Origin: CAYNQK01 sp964470375 | Lineage (GTDB): Bacteria > Spirochaetota > Spirochaetia > Treponematales > JBGSOB01 | Reading direction: 5' to 3' | DNA: 61,231 nucleotides | Assembly: GCA_964470375.1 (NCBI GenBank) | Contig: CAYYCP010000009.1 | Span: 1 to 61,231 of the forward strand | In this document: positions 15,222 through 23,681 of the stretch, piece by piece | Position numbering within the stretch: the first letter of the stretch is position 1 | How the letters are laid out: each line of letters begins with the position of its first letter | Notes under the pieces: model-generated | Database searches by the model: none | What the model was told of the DNA's origin: nothing | Seen by the model: only the letters and a program-made list of their open reading frames with translations | Translations under genes and position numbers: made by a program

Positions 15222-17324
15222 TCACAGGGCCGCGCGCTCGCGCTCGAGCGCCTCTATCTGCTCTAGTATGCTTCGCCGTTTCTCGTCCCGGCAGATCGGG
15301 CACTCGAAGTGTTCACCCTCCAGGTAGCCGTGTACCGGGCAGACCGAGAAAGTCGGCGAAATCGTGAAATAGGGTATGCGGTAATTCATGGCCACGGCCC
15401 GCACCAAGTTCATGCAGGAACGCCAATCGTCCACGGCCTCCGAGAGGAAGCCGTGGAAGACCGTCCCCCCGGTATATTGGATCTGGAGCTCCTCCTGGTG
15501 ATCCAGGGCCTCGAAGATGTCGTCCGTGTAGCCCACCGGCAGCTGGGTGGAATTAGTGTAGTATGGTTCGTTCTCGCCGGCGGTCAGGATGTCGGCGTAA
15601 CGCTGCTTATCATGCTTGGCCAGGCGGTAGGAGGTGGACTCGGCCGGGGTGGCCTCAAGGTTGTAGAGGTCGCCGTACTCCTCCTGGTAATCCTGGAGGC
15701 GCCCGCGCATATGCTTCAGCACCTCGAGGGCGAAGGCCCGGCCTTCCTTGGTGGAGATATCCTTGTCCGAACCCAGGAAGTTGCGGGCGCATTCGTTCAT
15801 GCCCACCAGGCCGATGGTGGAAAAATGGTTGTCAAGGTTCTTGAGGTAGCGCTTGGTGTATGGGAAGAGCCCGCCCTTGAGCAGCCGCGCGATCACTTTG
15901 CGCTTGATGGACAGGCTCTTGGCGGCCAGATCCATCACCTCGTCAAGGCGCTTGTAGAAATCGGACCTGGATGAGGCCAAGTAGCCTATGCGCGGCATGT
16001 TGAGGGTCACCACGCCTATGGATCCGGTCAGCTCGTCGGAGCCGAACAGGCCGCCGCCGCGTTTCCTGAGCTCACGCTTGTCCAGCTGGAGCCGGCAGCA
16101 CATCGACCTGACGTCGCCGGGGTTCAGGTCGGAATTGATGAAATTTTGGAAATAGGGCGTGCCGTACTTGGCGGTCATCTCGAAGAGCAGGCGGGCGTTG
16201 GGCGATTCCCAATCGAAGTCCTTGGTGATGTTGTATGTCGGGATGGGGTACTGGAAGCCGCGTCCGTCAGCGTCGCCCTCTATCATCAGGCTTATGAAGA
16301 CCTTGTTGATAAGATCCATCTCGGCCTGGCAGTCGCCGTAGTTGAAACCGGCCTCGACGCCGCCCACAAGGGCCGGGCGGTCTCGCAGGTCCTCCGGCAC
16401 CACCCAATCCAAGGTGATGTTGGTGAAGGGGGCCTGGCTGCCCCAGCGGCTGGGGGTGTTGACCCCAAACAGGAAGCTCTGGATGCACTGGCGCACATCG
16501 TCCTCGGACAGACGGTCTTTCTTGACGAAGGGCGCCAGGTAGGTGTCGAAGGACGACAGGGCCTGGGCTCCGGCCCACTCGTTCTGCATGACCCCCAGGA
16601 AGTTGACCATCTGCTGGATCAAGGTGGACAAATGCTTGGCCGGTTTCGAGGTTATCTTGTCCGGCACTCCGCCCAGCCCCTCCTGGATCAGCCCGCGCAG
16701 GGACCAACCGGCGCAGTAGCCGGAGAACATGGACAGGTCGTGCAGGTGGAAGTCGGCCTCGCGGTGGGCCCGGGCGATCTCCTCCGGGTAGATGTTCTTG
16801 AGCCAGTAGTTGGCGGTGATGGTGCCGGAGTTGTGCAGGATGAGGCCGCCTAGGGAGAAGTTGACGTTGGCGTTTTCCTTGACCCGCCAGTCGGATTGCG
16901 ACAGGTAGCCGTTCATGGTGGAGTCTATGTCCAGCATCAGGCGCTTGGTGTCGCGGATAGCCTCGTGGCGGGCGCGATAGAGGATGTAGGACCTGGCCAC
17001 GTCGACCTCGCGCTCCTCGATGAGGGCCGCCTCGACCAGGTCCTGGATCTCCTCGATAGCCGGAATCGAGTGCGGGTGGCGCCCCGACATCAGAGCGGCC
17101 AGCTTGCCCTCGACTATGCCCGCGATCTCCCCGGAGCGCTCAGGGAACGAAACGCCGCGGACGGCCTTGAAGGCCTTATCTATGGCCTGGGCTATCTTGG
17201 CGCGTTCGTACCGCTCTATCTGGCCGGAACGTTTGACCACGTGCCTGATCAGCGGTTCCTGCCCGGCCCCGCCCCCCTCCCCGAGGAAGGACCTCCACTC
17301 CGGGAACACCTCTTGCTCGGACAT
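15222..17324 (-). CDS. nrdD: class III (anaerobic) ribonucleoside-triphosphate reductase, catalytic part lacking the glycyl-radical segment
   Basis: Reduces ribonucleoside triphosphates to deoxy forms without oxygen. 700 residues from ATG 17324 (GGGGGGAG six bases upstream; ATG 17330 is too close). An ATP-cone occupies about 22-120 (VVKRSGQIERYERAKIAQAID). The barrel carries FHLHDLSMFSGYC, MCCRLQLDKREL (active-site Cys region), and GLVGMNECARNFLG. The C-terminus has the zinc site FSVCPVHGYLEGEHFECPIC and then ends with a charged helix ERERAAL. The usual RVxGY glycyl-radical block after the zinc site is absent and is found in the next gene. Confidence 0.88.
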   Translation of the reverse strand: MSEQEVFPEWRSFLGEGGGAGQEPLIRHVVKRSGQIERYERAKIAQAIDKAFKAVRGVSFPERSGEIAGIVEGKLAALMSGRHPHSIPAIEEIQDLVEAALIEEREVDVARSYILYRARHEAIRDTKRLMLDIDSTMNGYLSQSDWRVKENANVNFSLGGLILHNSGTITANYWLKNIYPEEIARAHREADFHLHDLSMFSGYCAGWSLRGLIQEGLGGVPDKITSKPAKHLSTLIQQMVNFLGVMQNEWAGAQALSSFDTYLAPFVKKDRLSEDDVRQCIQSFLFGVNTPSRWGSQAPFTNITLDWVVPEDLRDRPALVGGVEAGFNYGDCQAEMDLINKVFISLMIEGDADGRGFQYPIPTYNITKDFDWESPNARLLFEMTAKYGTPYFQNFINSDLNPGDVRSMCCRLQLDKRELRKRGGGLFGSDELTGSIGVVTLNMPRIGYLASSRSDFYKRLDEVMDLAAKSLSIKRKVIARLLKGGLFPYTKRYLKNLDNHFSTIGLVGMNECARNFLGSDKDISTKEGRAFALEVLKHMRGRLQDYQEEYGDLYNLEATPAESTSYRLAKHDKQRYADILTAGENEPYYTNSTQLPVGYTDDIFEALDHQEELQIQYTGGTVFHGFLSEAVDDWRSCMNLVRAVAMNYRIPYFTISPTFSVCPVHGYLEGEHFECPICRDEKRRSILEQIEALERERAAL

Positions 17325-17386
17325 CCTCATCTCCCCCCAGTTTCTCCCGATTGCCCTGCCCCACGACCATGGGCGGACCGCGCCGA

Positions 17387-17860
17387 TCAGCCTCCGGAAG
17401 CCTCCTTCTTGCCCAAGGATTCAATCTCCACGAGGAACTCGTCTATGCTCTCGAATTTGCGGTAGACCGAGGCGAAGCGCACATAGGCCACCTTGTCGAT
17501 GGCGAAGAGGCGTTTCAGCACCATCTCGCCGATCTCCTGGCTGGATATCTCGCGATTGCCTTTTCCCTTCATGGCCGCCTCGTCCTCGATCTCGTTGACG
17601 ATGTTCTCCACCGACATCCTCGAGACCGGACGTTTCTCCAGGGCCCTGGCGATGCCTCGCTCCAGCTTCTCGCGGTCGAAGGGCTCCCTGCGCCCGTCCC
17701 GCTTGACGGTCATGAGAGGCTTCTCCTCTATTCGCTCATAGCTGGTGAAGCGGTATTCGCAGGCCAGGCACTCCCGGCGCCGCCGTATGCTCTCGCCGTT
17801 GGCCAGGGTGCGGGAATCGATCACGCGGTCATCCATGCTCCCGCAGTGCGGGCATCGCAT
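17387..17860 (-). CDS. nrdR: transcriptional repressor NrdR
   Basis: ATP/dATP-sensing repressor of ribonucleotide reductase genes, 157 residues from ATG 17860 (TAGGAGG upstream); the longer frame to 17911 would begin inside the promoter. Zinc ribbon: CPHCG...CLACEYRFTSYER at 3-37. The ATP-cone follows: VKRDGRREPFDREKLERGIARALEKRPVS. It heads the nrdR-nrdD operon and has an NrdR box in its own promoter, so autoregulation is likely. Confidence 0.93.
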   Translation of the reverse strand: MRCPHCGSMDDRVIDSRTLANGESIRRRRECLACEYRFTSYERIEEKPLMTVKRDGRREPFDREKLERGIARALEKRPVSRMSVENIVNEIEDEAAMKGKGNREISSQEIGEMVLKRLFAIDKVAYVRFASVYRKFESIDEFLVEIESLGKKEASGG

Positions 17861-17907
17861 CGCTGAAGGCCTCCTACTTTTTTTATCGGCCCACCACAAT
17901 ATAATCC

Positions 17908-17923
17908 ACACTATTTATTGTGT
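17908..17923. promoter_or_regulatory. NrdR box
   Basis: ACACTATTTATTGTGT matches the 16-bp NrdR-box consensus (acaCwAtATaTwGtgt) with a symmetrical ACAC...GTGT frame. It lies between the nrdR promoter and gene. NrdR normally binds two boxes; a second one here is poor: a weak partner may lie directly beside it (ACCACAATATAATCCA, 17892-17907). Confidence 0.7.
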
Positions 17924-17941
17924 GTTTTCCAGCCAAAGGGG

Positions 17942-17970
17942 AGTATAGCACATCATATTGAGGGGGGCAA
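17942..17970 (-). promoter_or_regulatory. promoter of the nrdR-nrdD-nrdG operon
   Basis: Minus-strand TTGCCC (17965-17970), 17 bases, TATACT (17942-17947). The NrdR box sits about 20 bases downstream of the -10, where a bound repressor would block transcription. Confidence 0.5.
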
Positions 17971-18018
17971 GCAGAAATAGGGATTTTTTCCCGGCCGGGA
18001 GAAAAAAACAGCGGACGC

Positions 18019-19737
18019 TCAGGAGGGGAGGCGCAAGCCCTCCATCTCCAGGATCTCATTGATGAGGCCGAGGAGGCGCTCCAGGCGATCCTTGGCCTTC
18101 TCCAGCGAGTGCCTGAACTGAGCATTGGCGCGGCCGTCCAAGCTCGAGAGATTTTGGAGAGAATCAAAGCGCGAGCCAGGCTCCGGCCTAAGAATACCCT
18201 TGAGGATATCAACCAAGGAGCGCATCGCCCGCGTGAGCGATACCAGGAGGCGGTCGGCCTCGGCCGCGGCGGCCTGCTTAGCCGCCATGATGCGGTGTTG
18301 CTTGGCTCCGCCACCGGAGAAATCCCTGCGGGCCTCCTCCAGGAGCTTGCCCAGATCTCCGGTCGGTGCCAGGCGCGCGTCGAATGCCCTGAGGGTATCA
18401 GGGGAGCGCAGGAGCTCGTTGCAGGCGTCGGTGAACTCGAGACGGTTCTCCTGCCTGTAGAACTGCCCGTCGATCAGCACGATCTTGAGGGGCCGGTTAA
18501 TCTCCTCGCCTATCACGATCTCCGCGGCGGTGTAAATGAAGGAGAAGAGGAATTCATGGCGCGGGAGGAGGCCCTCGCCCTGGGGGCCGGACGACATGGC
18601 CTCCAAGCTCATGAGGGGCTTTCCGCCCAGGTAATCTTGAATCTCGTGTTCAAGGCGCAGGCGCTGGCGGTCCCTCACGAAGGAGCTGAAACGCGCCTCC
18701 ACGCGGGACCGCCAAAAGGCCTTATAGGAGGCGAACCAGTCCTCGCCTCCGGTGAGCTGCTCTAGCTGGAAGGCCAGGTCGCGCTTGGCATAGCGCAGGA
18801 TATCGGTCAGGGGCACCTCGGACATGAAGCGCCTGACGGTCTTCACGGCCAGATCAGCCTTGGCCATGGAGGCGGCCAGGTTGGATTCCATGGCTTGGCG
18901 ATCCTCTGAGTAGAGGCGCTGCAGGGGATAGAGGAAGAGGGTCTCCAGGAGGTCCTCAGGAGGCGGCTCGTAGAGGGATGTCAGGATGCCGGCCAGATCG
19001 GCCAACTGGGACGCGGCCGTCGGCAGGGGGCAGACGCGCTTCATGGACGATTCAGTGGTGAAGGAGGCGACGAAGCGCTCGAACGGGAAGGAGGCCAGGC
19101 GCCTGAGGCAGAGGAGCGAACGGAAGCCACGGTACATGCCGCGTTTTCGTTCGTCGGGGATGGATGCGAGGATCTCATCCATGGCCTCAAGGCAGTGCTT
19201 GAAGATGCTTTGGTCGTCCCAGTACTGGTTGGCTTCGCCGATGGCGTAGGCGTCGCACTCGCGCGAGAGTCTACGATCAGCTTCTTCCATGTATACCGAA
19301 CCCATGAAGCCTGTGAATTCCGGCCGCTCGCGCTCCAGGCAGGTTTCCAGGGGCGGGAAGAAAAAGTGGGCGGCCTCCTTGAGCTCCTCAAGCCGATCGA
19401 GGAAGGCTTGCCCCAGGGCATCCGCCCTCGGCGCGAGCAAACCCGGGGCCAGGGCGTCGATCCGTGCGCGCAAACCCTTGAGAAGGCGCTCCTGGAAGAC
19501 GTCCACCGGTCGCATGTGGCGGAAAAAGGCCAGGACAGCGCAGACCAGATGTTCCCAAAAGCCCCGTCTGCCGTAGGCCGCCGCCACGTCCATCGGCTCA
19601 GGGGCGGCTTCGGAGTCGAAAAAGGGCGCCGTGGAGTAGTCCATGGCCTGCACGATGCGCGCGTACAGCGCTTTCCGTTCTTCCTCAGGGATCCGTGAGG
19701 CCAGGGAATCGAAGGTCGAGGGCTCGCGCGTCATCAT
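18019..19737 (-). CDS. conserved spirochaete protein of unknown function
   Basis: 572 residues, helical and soluble, no signal peptide or membrane segment. I see no catalytic motif. The overall look (long helical protein with YMEEADRRL, QYWDDQSIFKHCLEAMDEIL and a terminal coiled coil HSLEKAKDRLERLLGLINEILEMEGL) resembles a spirochaete-restricted family, possibly DUF5312; that link is from memory and weak. Start is ATG 19737 or 19734, without Shine-Dalgarno site, five to eight bases after a -10 box. It stands alone between the nrd operon and mtnP. Confidence 0.6.
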   Translation of the reverse strand: MMTREPSTFDSLASRIPEEERKALYARIVQAMDYSTAPFFDSEAAPEPMDVAAAYGRRGFWEHLVCAVLAFFRHMRPVDVFQERLLKGLRARIDALAPGLLAPRADALGQAFLDRLEELKEAAHFFFPPLETCLERERPEFTGFMGSVYMEEADRRLSRECDAYAIGEANQYWDDQSIFKHCLEAMDEILASIPDERKRGMYRGFRSLLCLRRLASFPFERFVASFTTESSMKRVCPLPTAASQLADLAGILTSLYEPPPEDLLETLFLYPLQRLYSEDRQAMESNLAASMAKADLAVKTVRRFMSEVPLTDILRYAKRDLAFQLEQLTGGEDWFASYKAFWRSRVEARFSSFVRDRQRLRLEHEIQDYLGGKPLMSLEAMSSGPQGEGLLPRHEFLFSFIYTAAEIVIGEEINRPLKIVLIDGQFYRQENRLEFTDACNELLRSPDTLRAFDARLAPTGDLGKLLEEARRDFSGGGAKQHRIMAAKQAAAAEADRLLVSLTRAMRSLVDILKGILRPEPGSRFDSLQNLSSLDGRANAQFRHSLEKAKDRLERLLGLINEILEMEGLRLPS

Positions 19738-19742
19738 TAAAA

Positions 19743-19771
19743 AGCATAGCCGCGCCCGCGGCTGGGGTCAA
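19743..19771 (-). promoter_or_regulatory. promoter directly abutting the start codon (18019-19737 gene)
   Basis: Minus-strand TTGACC (19766-19771), 17 bases, TATGCT (19743-19748), then TTTTA and ATGATG. The transcript should begin at or next to the start codon. Confidence 0.55.
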
Positions 19772-20556
19772 TATGCGGGGATCCGCCCGTTTGGTCCTCC
19801 ATTTCCGAGGACAAGCAGGGCCGCCGTCCGGCGCAGGAGCTCCACCATCCTCCCGGCGTTGGCGCGGAACACTTCCATAACGTCCACGGCGGTGACGCCG
19901 CGCTCGCCTTCGCGCCAGCTGTCATAATCCGTGGACATGGCCACCGCGGCATAGGGCAGGCCCAGCTCGTTGGCCATGGCGCACTCGGGGGCCGTGCTCA
20001 TGTTAACCATGTCCGCTCCCCATATCCTGTACATACGCGACTCGGCGCGAGTGGAGAAGCGCGGGCCCTCGATAGTGATGACGGTGCCGCCCTCGCGGCA
20101 GGGTATGCCCAGGACCCGGGCGGCTTCAGACAGCGTGGCCCGCAGGCCGGCGTCGAAGGGTTCAGGCATGGCTGTGTGGCGCATACCGGCCGAGAAGTCC
20201 TCGCAAGCGCTCAGCTCCCTACGCCGAGTGAAGTCTATGAACTGGTCTGGTAGGACAAAATCCCCCGGGCGGATATCCTCGCGCAGTGAGCCCACGGCGG
20301 TGGAGGCGATGATATGGCTGCAGCCGGCCGCTTTGAGAGCCAGGATGTTGGCGCGGTTGGGCACACGGGTGGGGCTCAGGCCATGGCCCCGTCCATGGCG
20401 CGAGATGATGACAGCCGGCAGCCCTTCCAAAAGGCCCGAGCGAAGGCTTGAAGAGGGCATGCCGGCCTCGTTGATGGCCTCCATATCCCGGGCATTCTCC
20501 AGGAGCTCAGGATCCTCCAGGCCGGTGCCGCCGATGATACCCAGTTTCAGGACCAT
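19768..20556 (-). CDS. mtnP: S-methyl-5'-thioadenosine phosphorylase
   Basis: Splits methylthioadenosine to adenine and methylthioribose-1-phosphate in methionine salvage. 262 residues from ATG 20556, with GGAGGGG just upstream. Family blocks: GIIGGTGLEDPEL at the N-terminus, ISRHGRGHGLSPTRVPNRANI (phosphate and substrate loops), GSLREDIRPGDFVLPDQFIDFT, EGPRFSTRAESRMYR and MVNMSTAPECAMANELGLPYAAVAMSTDYD. The last block has NMS and a TAPE/DYD pattern, so it is MTAP rather than purine nucleoside phosphorylase. Preceded on its strand by tRNA-Asn and a terminator, so it is probably transcribed separately. Confidence 0.9.
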   Translation of the reverse strand: MVLKLGIIGGTGLEDPELLENARDMEAINEAGMPSSSLRSGLLEGLPAVIISRHGRGHGLSPTRVPNRANILALKAAGCSHIIASTAVGSLREDIRPGDFVLPDQFIDFTRRRELSACEDFSAGMRHTAMPEPFDAGLRATLSEAARVLGIPCREGGTVITIEGPRFSTRAESRMYRIWGADMVNMSTAPECAMANELGLPYAAVAMSTDYDSWREGERGVTAVDVMEVFRANAGRMVELLRRTAALLVLGNGGPNGRIPAY

Positions 20557-20604
20557 CTCCCCTCCTTCACTGTACAAGCGCAGGATCGGCCGCATCCGGG
20601 CGCT

Positions 20605-20641
20605 AAAAAAAGAAGGGGCTGCCTGAATACCAGGCAGCCCC
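20605..20641 (-). terminator. Rho-independent terminator after tRNA-Asn
   Basis: On the minus strand GGGGCTGCCTG-GTATT-CAGGCAGCCCC (11-bp perfect stem) is followed by TTCTTTTTTT. Its core resembles the terminator at 43261-43296. Confidence 0.85.
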
Positions 20642-20650
20642 TCATCATCG

Positions 20651-20723
20651 CTCCCCCGCCCGGGCTCGAACCAGGGACCCAGTGGTTAACAGCCACTTGC
20701 TCTGCCAACTGAGCTACAGGGGA
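20651..20723 (-). tRNA. tRNA-Asn (GTT)
   Basis: Reverse strand cloverleaf: acceptor TCCCCTG/CGGGGGA with one U-G pair, D-arm GCTCAGTTGGCAGAGC, anticodon stem AGTGG/CCACT around loop CTGTTAA (anticodon GTT), T-loop GGTTCGAGCC, discriminator G as in other tRNA-Asn. CCA is not encoded. Own promoter at 20745-20773 and terminator at 20605-20641. Confidence 0.95.
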
Positions 20724-20744
20724 ATGCGTCCCGCGAGCGGTCAA

Positions 20745-20773
20745 AAAATACCGGGAATAACCGGGCTTGTCAA
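20745..20773 (-). promoter_or_regulatory. promoter of tRNA-Asn
   Basis: Minus-strand TTGACA (20768-20773), 17 bases, TATTTT (20745-20750). It lies in the spacer after pgeF. Confidence 0.55.
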
Positions 20774-20813
20774 GGCCGCGGACACGGGCGCGCACGGGTC
20801 CCGCGCCGCCGTC

Positions 20814-21554
20814 TCACGCGCCCGCCCCTTCCGCCGCAATAGCCCCCACGATAGCCAGCATGCGCGTGAAGGCCGCCCGGCCCTCGCGCCTTGAGGAGCC
20901 GAAGCGCGCGTCGCAGGCGCTGCACTCATCGGCGATCAAGGGCGCCGGCAGGCCTCGTGCCCGGACGATGCCGGCGTTGGCCGCGCGCATGTCCAGGCGC
21001 CAACTTCCGTCCTTGTATACCGCCGCCTCGGCGCCGAAGGCGTCCATGAAGGCTATGGCCCTCTCCGGCGGGACCCGGTAGCAACAGGGTCCAATGCATG
21101 GGCCAAGGATGATGCTGACTGCTGAAGGCCTATGCCCGGGAATGCCGGCAAGTAGATCCAGGGCGTCCATGAGGATGCCTGTCCCTGCCCAGCCGGAGTG
21201 CAGGACGCCGAAGCGGCCGGTGCTGCGATCCAGAATCCAGATGGGCATGCAGTCGGCTACCGTGACGCTTGCGGAAGCCCCCGCCTGTTTGGCGAGAATC
21301 CCGTCGGCTATGATGCCCCGGCAGTCTTCCGGACCATCGGGCATGACGACCCGCCGGGAGTGCGCCAACTTCACCGCCAAGCTCTGTTCCGGATCCAATC
21401 CTAGGGAAGCGATGAAAGAAAGCCTGCGCGGGTTTGGACACTCCTGGTCGTATCGCATGCAGCCGGCTCGCCTCAGGCTCAGGCAGGCCCGTACCGCAGA
21501 CGGCCTTCCGGGAAAATCGTAGATTATTCTATCGCCGATAGATCGCGTGTTCAG
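20814..21554 (-). CDS. pgeF: YfiH/PgeF family (laccase-domain) protein, probable CTG start
   Basis: Members act as purine nucleoside phosphorylases/adenosine deaminases, and E. coli PgeF edits peptidoglycan precursors. Seen: VTVADCMPIWI (the ADC cysteine), FGVLHSGWAGTG (metal-binding His), LGPCIGPCCY and the late LDMRAANAGI...DECSACD. The first ATG is 21458, but the family N-terminal block (ACLSLRRAGCMRYD) begins upstream of it in frame. No ATG, GTG or TTG exists before the parC stop; a CTG (21554) overlaps that stop as CTGA, with AAGGG six bases upstream, and gives 246 residues, the usual size. I therefore extend to it; the canonical-start alternative is 21458. Confidence 0.75.
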   Translation of the reverse strand: MNTRSIGDRIIYDFPGRPSAVRACLSLRRAGCMRYDQECPNPRRLSFIASLGLDPEQSLAVKLAHSRRVVMPDGPEDCRGIIADGILAKQAGASASVTVADCMPIWILDRSTGRFGVLHSGWAGTGILMDALDLLAGIPGHRPSAVSIILGPCIGPCCYRVPPERAIAFMDAFGAEAAVYKDGSWRLDMRAANAGIVRARGLPAPLIADECSACDARFGSSRREGRAAFTRMLAIVGAIAAEGAGA

Positions 21555-23671
21555 GACCCGCCCTTCGGTCGCTTGGAGCGTCCCGAGCGCGCTGCCTTCT
21601 TGGCCTTGGCGGTCCCGACGGACTTTACCGGCTTGGCCCTCCCGGCCCTTTTCATCTGAGATCCCTTGGGCGCATCCTCCCCATCGGCGTCAGCCTTCCT
21701 TGCGGCTTCCGGATTGCGCCCCCGGCCGACCGGCCCGTCGATGTCTAAGGAGCGCTGCCCGTCTTCGTCCATGGCCTCCACGGACTCGACTTCCCGGGCA
21801 GCCAGGCGAACGCCGTTGGCCTTGAGGCCCTTGACCGGAAAATCCGCGGCCCTGAACTCCTGAGCGTGGATCTTGAGGCGGGGCTTCTTGACATAGCGCA
21901 CCACGAACCTATAGTCCTCACGCACGCTCAAGCCCAGGAGCACGGCCCCGTCCGGGGCCAGGAGATAATCCTTGTTGAGTATAAAGGCCTCAATTTTACA
22001 GCGCTTAATATAGGGATATCCGTTCTCCGGGTCACGGTAGACAGCGGTGAATACCAATGTGGACAGGAGCTCTTTATCCGCCAACCCGACGTACTTGAGA
22101 TCCACGTCCACGAAGAGGCGCTCGGGAGCGTCCGTGACGGTGTAGACTCCGGTACGGCGGATGATCAGCACGCGGTCGAAGCTGGACACCGCCAGCATCT
22201 CCTGCCCGCCCGAGACGGCCGTGCCCAGGTAGCCGGAAACCGGGTCATAGCGCAGGGATAGGTTGCGCAGGGCGGCCTCCTTGGCGTCCACCTTGGTGAA
22301 GGAGACGATGTCGGTCCTGCGCGCATGCAGGGGCTCCACGCGCTTGAGGATGCCTTCTAGATAGGAGACGGCGTAATCCACGATTGCCTTCAGGCAACGG
22401 TCGATCTCCTTGATGCGCGCGCGGATCTCCTCCATCTCGGCCTTGGCCCGATTGATATCGTAGAGCGATATGCGCCGTATGGGGATCTTGAGCAGCCGCT
22501 CCACGTCATCAGCCGTCACCTCCCGGCGTATCTCGGCGGCGAAGGGCTTGAGGCCGCGGATGACGGCGTTGCGCACGCTCTCCTCTGTCTTCATTTGCTC
22601 GATGCCCTTGTAGAGGCGCTCCTCAACGAATATCCGCTCCAGAGTGCGCGCGTGCAGGCGATCCTCCAGGTCCTTGCGCTCGAGCTTGAGCTCTCGCCTC
22701 AGTATGTCCACCAGGCGCTCGGCGTGCAGCTTGACCGCCTCGGTGACACTCATCTGGGCAGGCAGGCCGTCCCGTATCACCAGGAAGTTGCAAGACAGGG
22801 ATTGCTCGCACTCGGTGAAGGCGTACAGGGCGTCGATGGTCTCCTGGGCGTAGACCCCGCGGGCCAGCTTGATCTCTATCTCCACCTTGTCGGTGGTGAA
22901 GTCCTGGATACCGGCTATCTTGATGCGCCCCGCCCGCGCGGCCGCCTCCACGCTGGCGATCAGGCTCTCGGTGGTGGAGCCGGCTGGGATCTCGCGTATG
23001 ACGATACGCTTGGGGTCGCTTGAGTCGATGCGGGCGCGCAACAGTACCTTACCGTTGCCGTCCTCGTAGCCGGAGGCGTCCATCAGCCCGCCTACCGGGA
23101 AGTCCGGCAGGAGCTTGAAGCGTCTTCCGCGCAGGCAGGCGATTTCTGCCTTGATCACCTCGGCTAGGTTGTGCGGCAGGATGCGCGTGGACATTCCTAC
23201 GGCTATGCCCTCTGCGCCTATGCACAGCAGCACCGGCAGCTTAGCCGGGAAGGTGACCGGCTCGCGCTTGCGCCCGTCGTAGGAATCCACGTATTCGGTG
23301 ATCTCCGGGCGATACAGGATGTCCCTGGCCAAGGCGTTGATCCGGCACTCGATATAGCGCGCGGCCGAAGCCTCGTCGCCGGTGAAGATATTACCGAAGT
23401 TGCCTTGCTTGTCTATGAACAGATCCTTGTTCGCCAGCACCACCAGGGCCGAGTAGATGGAGGCGTCTCCATGCGGGTGGTACTGCATGCAGTGCCCGAC
23501 CACGTTGGCGACCTTGTGGAATTTCCCGTCGTCCATCTCGAAAAGCGAATGCAGTATGCGCCTCTGGACCGGTTTGAGTCCGTCCTCTATGTCGGGGATG
23601 GCCCGGTCCTTGATGACGTAGGAGGCGTATTGCATGAAGTTATCGTTGAAGAGCTTCTTGATGTATGCCAC
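21551..23671 (-). CDS. parC: DNA topoisomerase IV subunit A (ParC)
   Basis: Breakage-reunion subunit that decatenates chromosomes, 706 residues. The N-terminal region has DGLKPVQRRILHSLF, and the catalytic tyrosine is in ASAARYIECR (about residue 108). The C-terminal beta-pinwheel is reduced and lacks a clear GyrA box, which favours ParC over GyrA. The last 60-70 residues form a Lys/Arg-rich tail (KRAGRAKPVKSVGTAKAKKAAR...) that probably binds DNA. It follows parE by 10 bases; both form the holoenzyme. The stop overlaps the pgeF start. Confidence 0.85.
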   Translation of the reverse strand: MAYIKKLFNDNFMQYASYVIKDRAIPDIEDGLKPVQRRILHSLFEMDDGKFHKVANVVGHCMQYHPHGDASIYSALVVLANKDLFIDKQGNFGNIFTGDEASAARYIECRINALARDILYRPEITEYVDSYDGRKREPVTFPAKLPVLLCIGAEGIAVGMSTRILPHNLAEVIKAEIACLRGRRFKLLPDFPVGGLMDASGYEDGNGKVLLRARIDSSDPKRIVIREIPAGSTTESLIASVEAAARAGRIKIAGIQDFTTDKVEIEIKLARGVYAQETIDALYAFTECEQSLSCNFLVIRDGLPAQMSVTEAVKLHAERLVDILRRELKLERKDLEDRLHARTLERIFVEERLYKGIEQMKTEESVRNAVIRGLKPFAAEIRREVTADDVERLLKIPIRRISLYDINRAKAEMEEIRARIKEIDRCLKAIVDYAVSYLEGILKRVEPLHARRTDIVSFTKVDAKEAALRNLSLRYDPVSGYLGTAVSGGQEMLAVSSFDRVLIIRRTGVYTVTDAPERLFVDVDLKYVGLADKELLSTLVFTAVYRDPENGYPYIKRCKIEAFILNKDYLLAPDGAVLLGLSVREDYRFVVRYVKKPRLKIHAQEFRAADFPVKGLKANGVRLAAREVESVEAMDEDGQRSLDIDGPVGRGRNPEAARKADADGEDAPKGSQMKRAGRAKPVKSVGTAKAKKAARSGRSKRPKGGS

Positions 23672-23681
23672 GATGCGCCCC

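Noticed and set aside
15190..15303. nrdD split as a programmed or accidental frameshift
   Set aside because: The downstream frame does extend back into nrdD, but the GTG start has a strong ribosome site in a non-coding-looking 29-base spacer. Kept as the main alternative in the finding.
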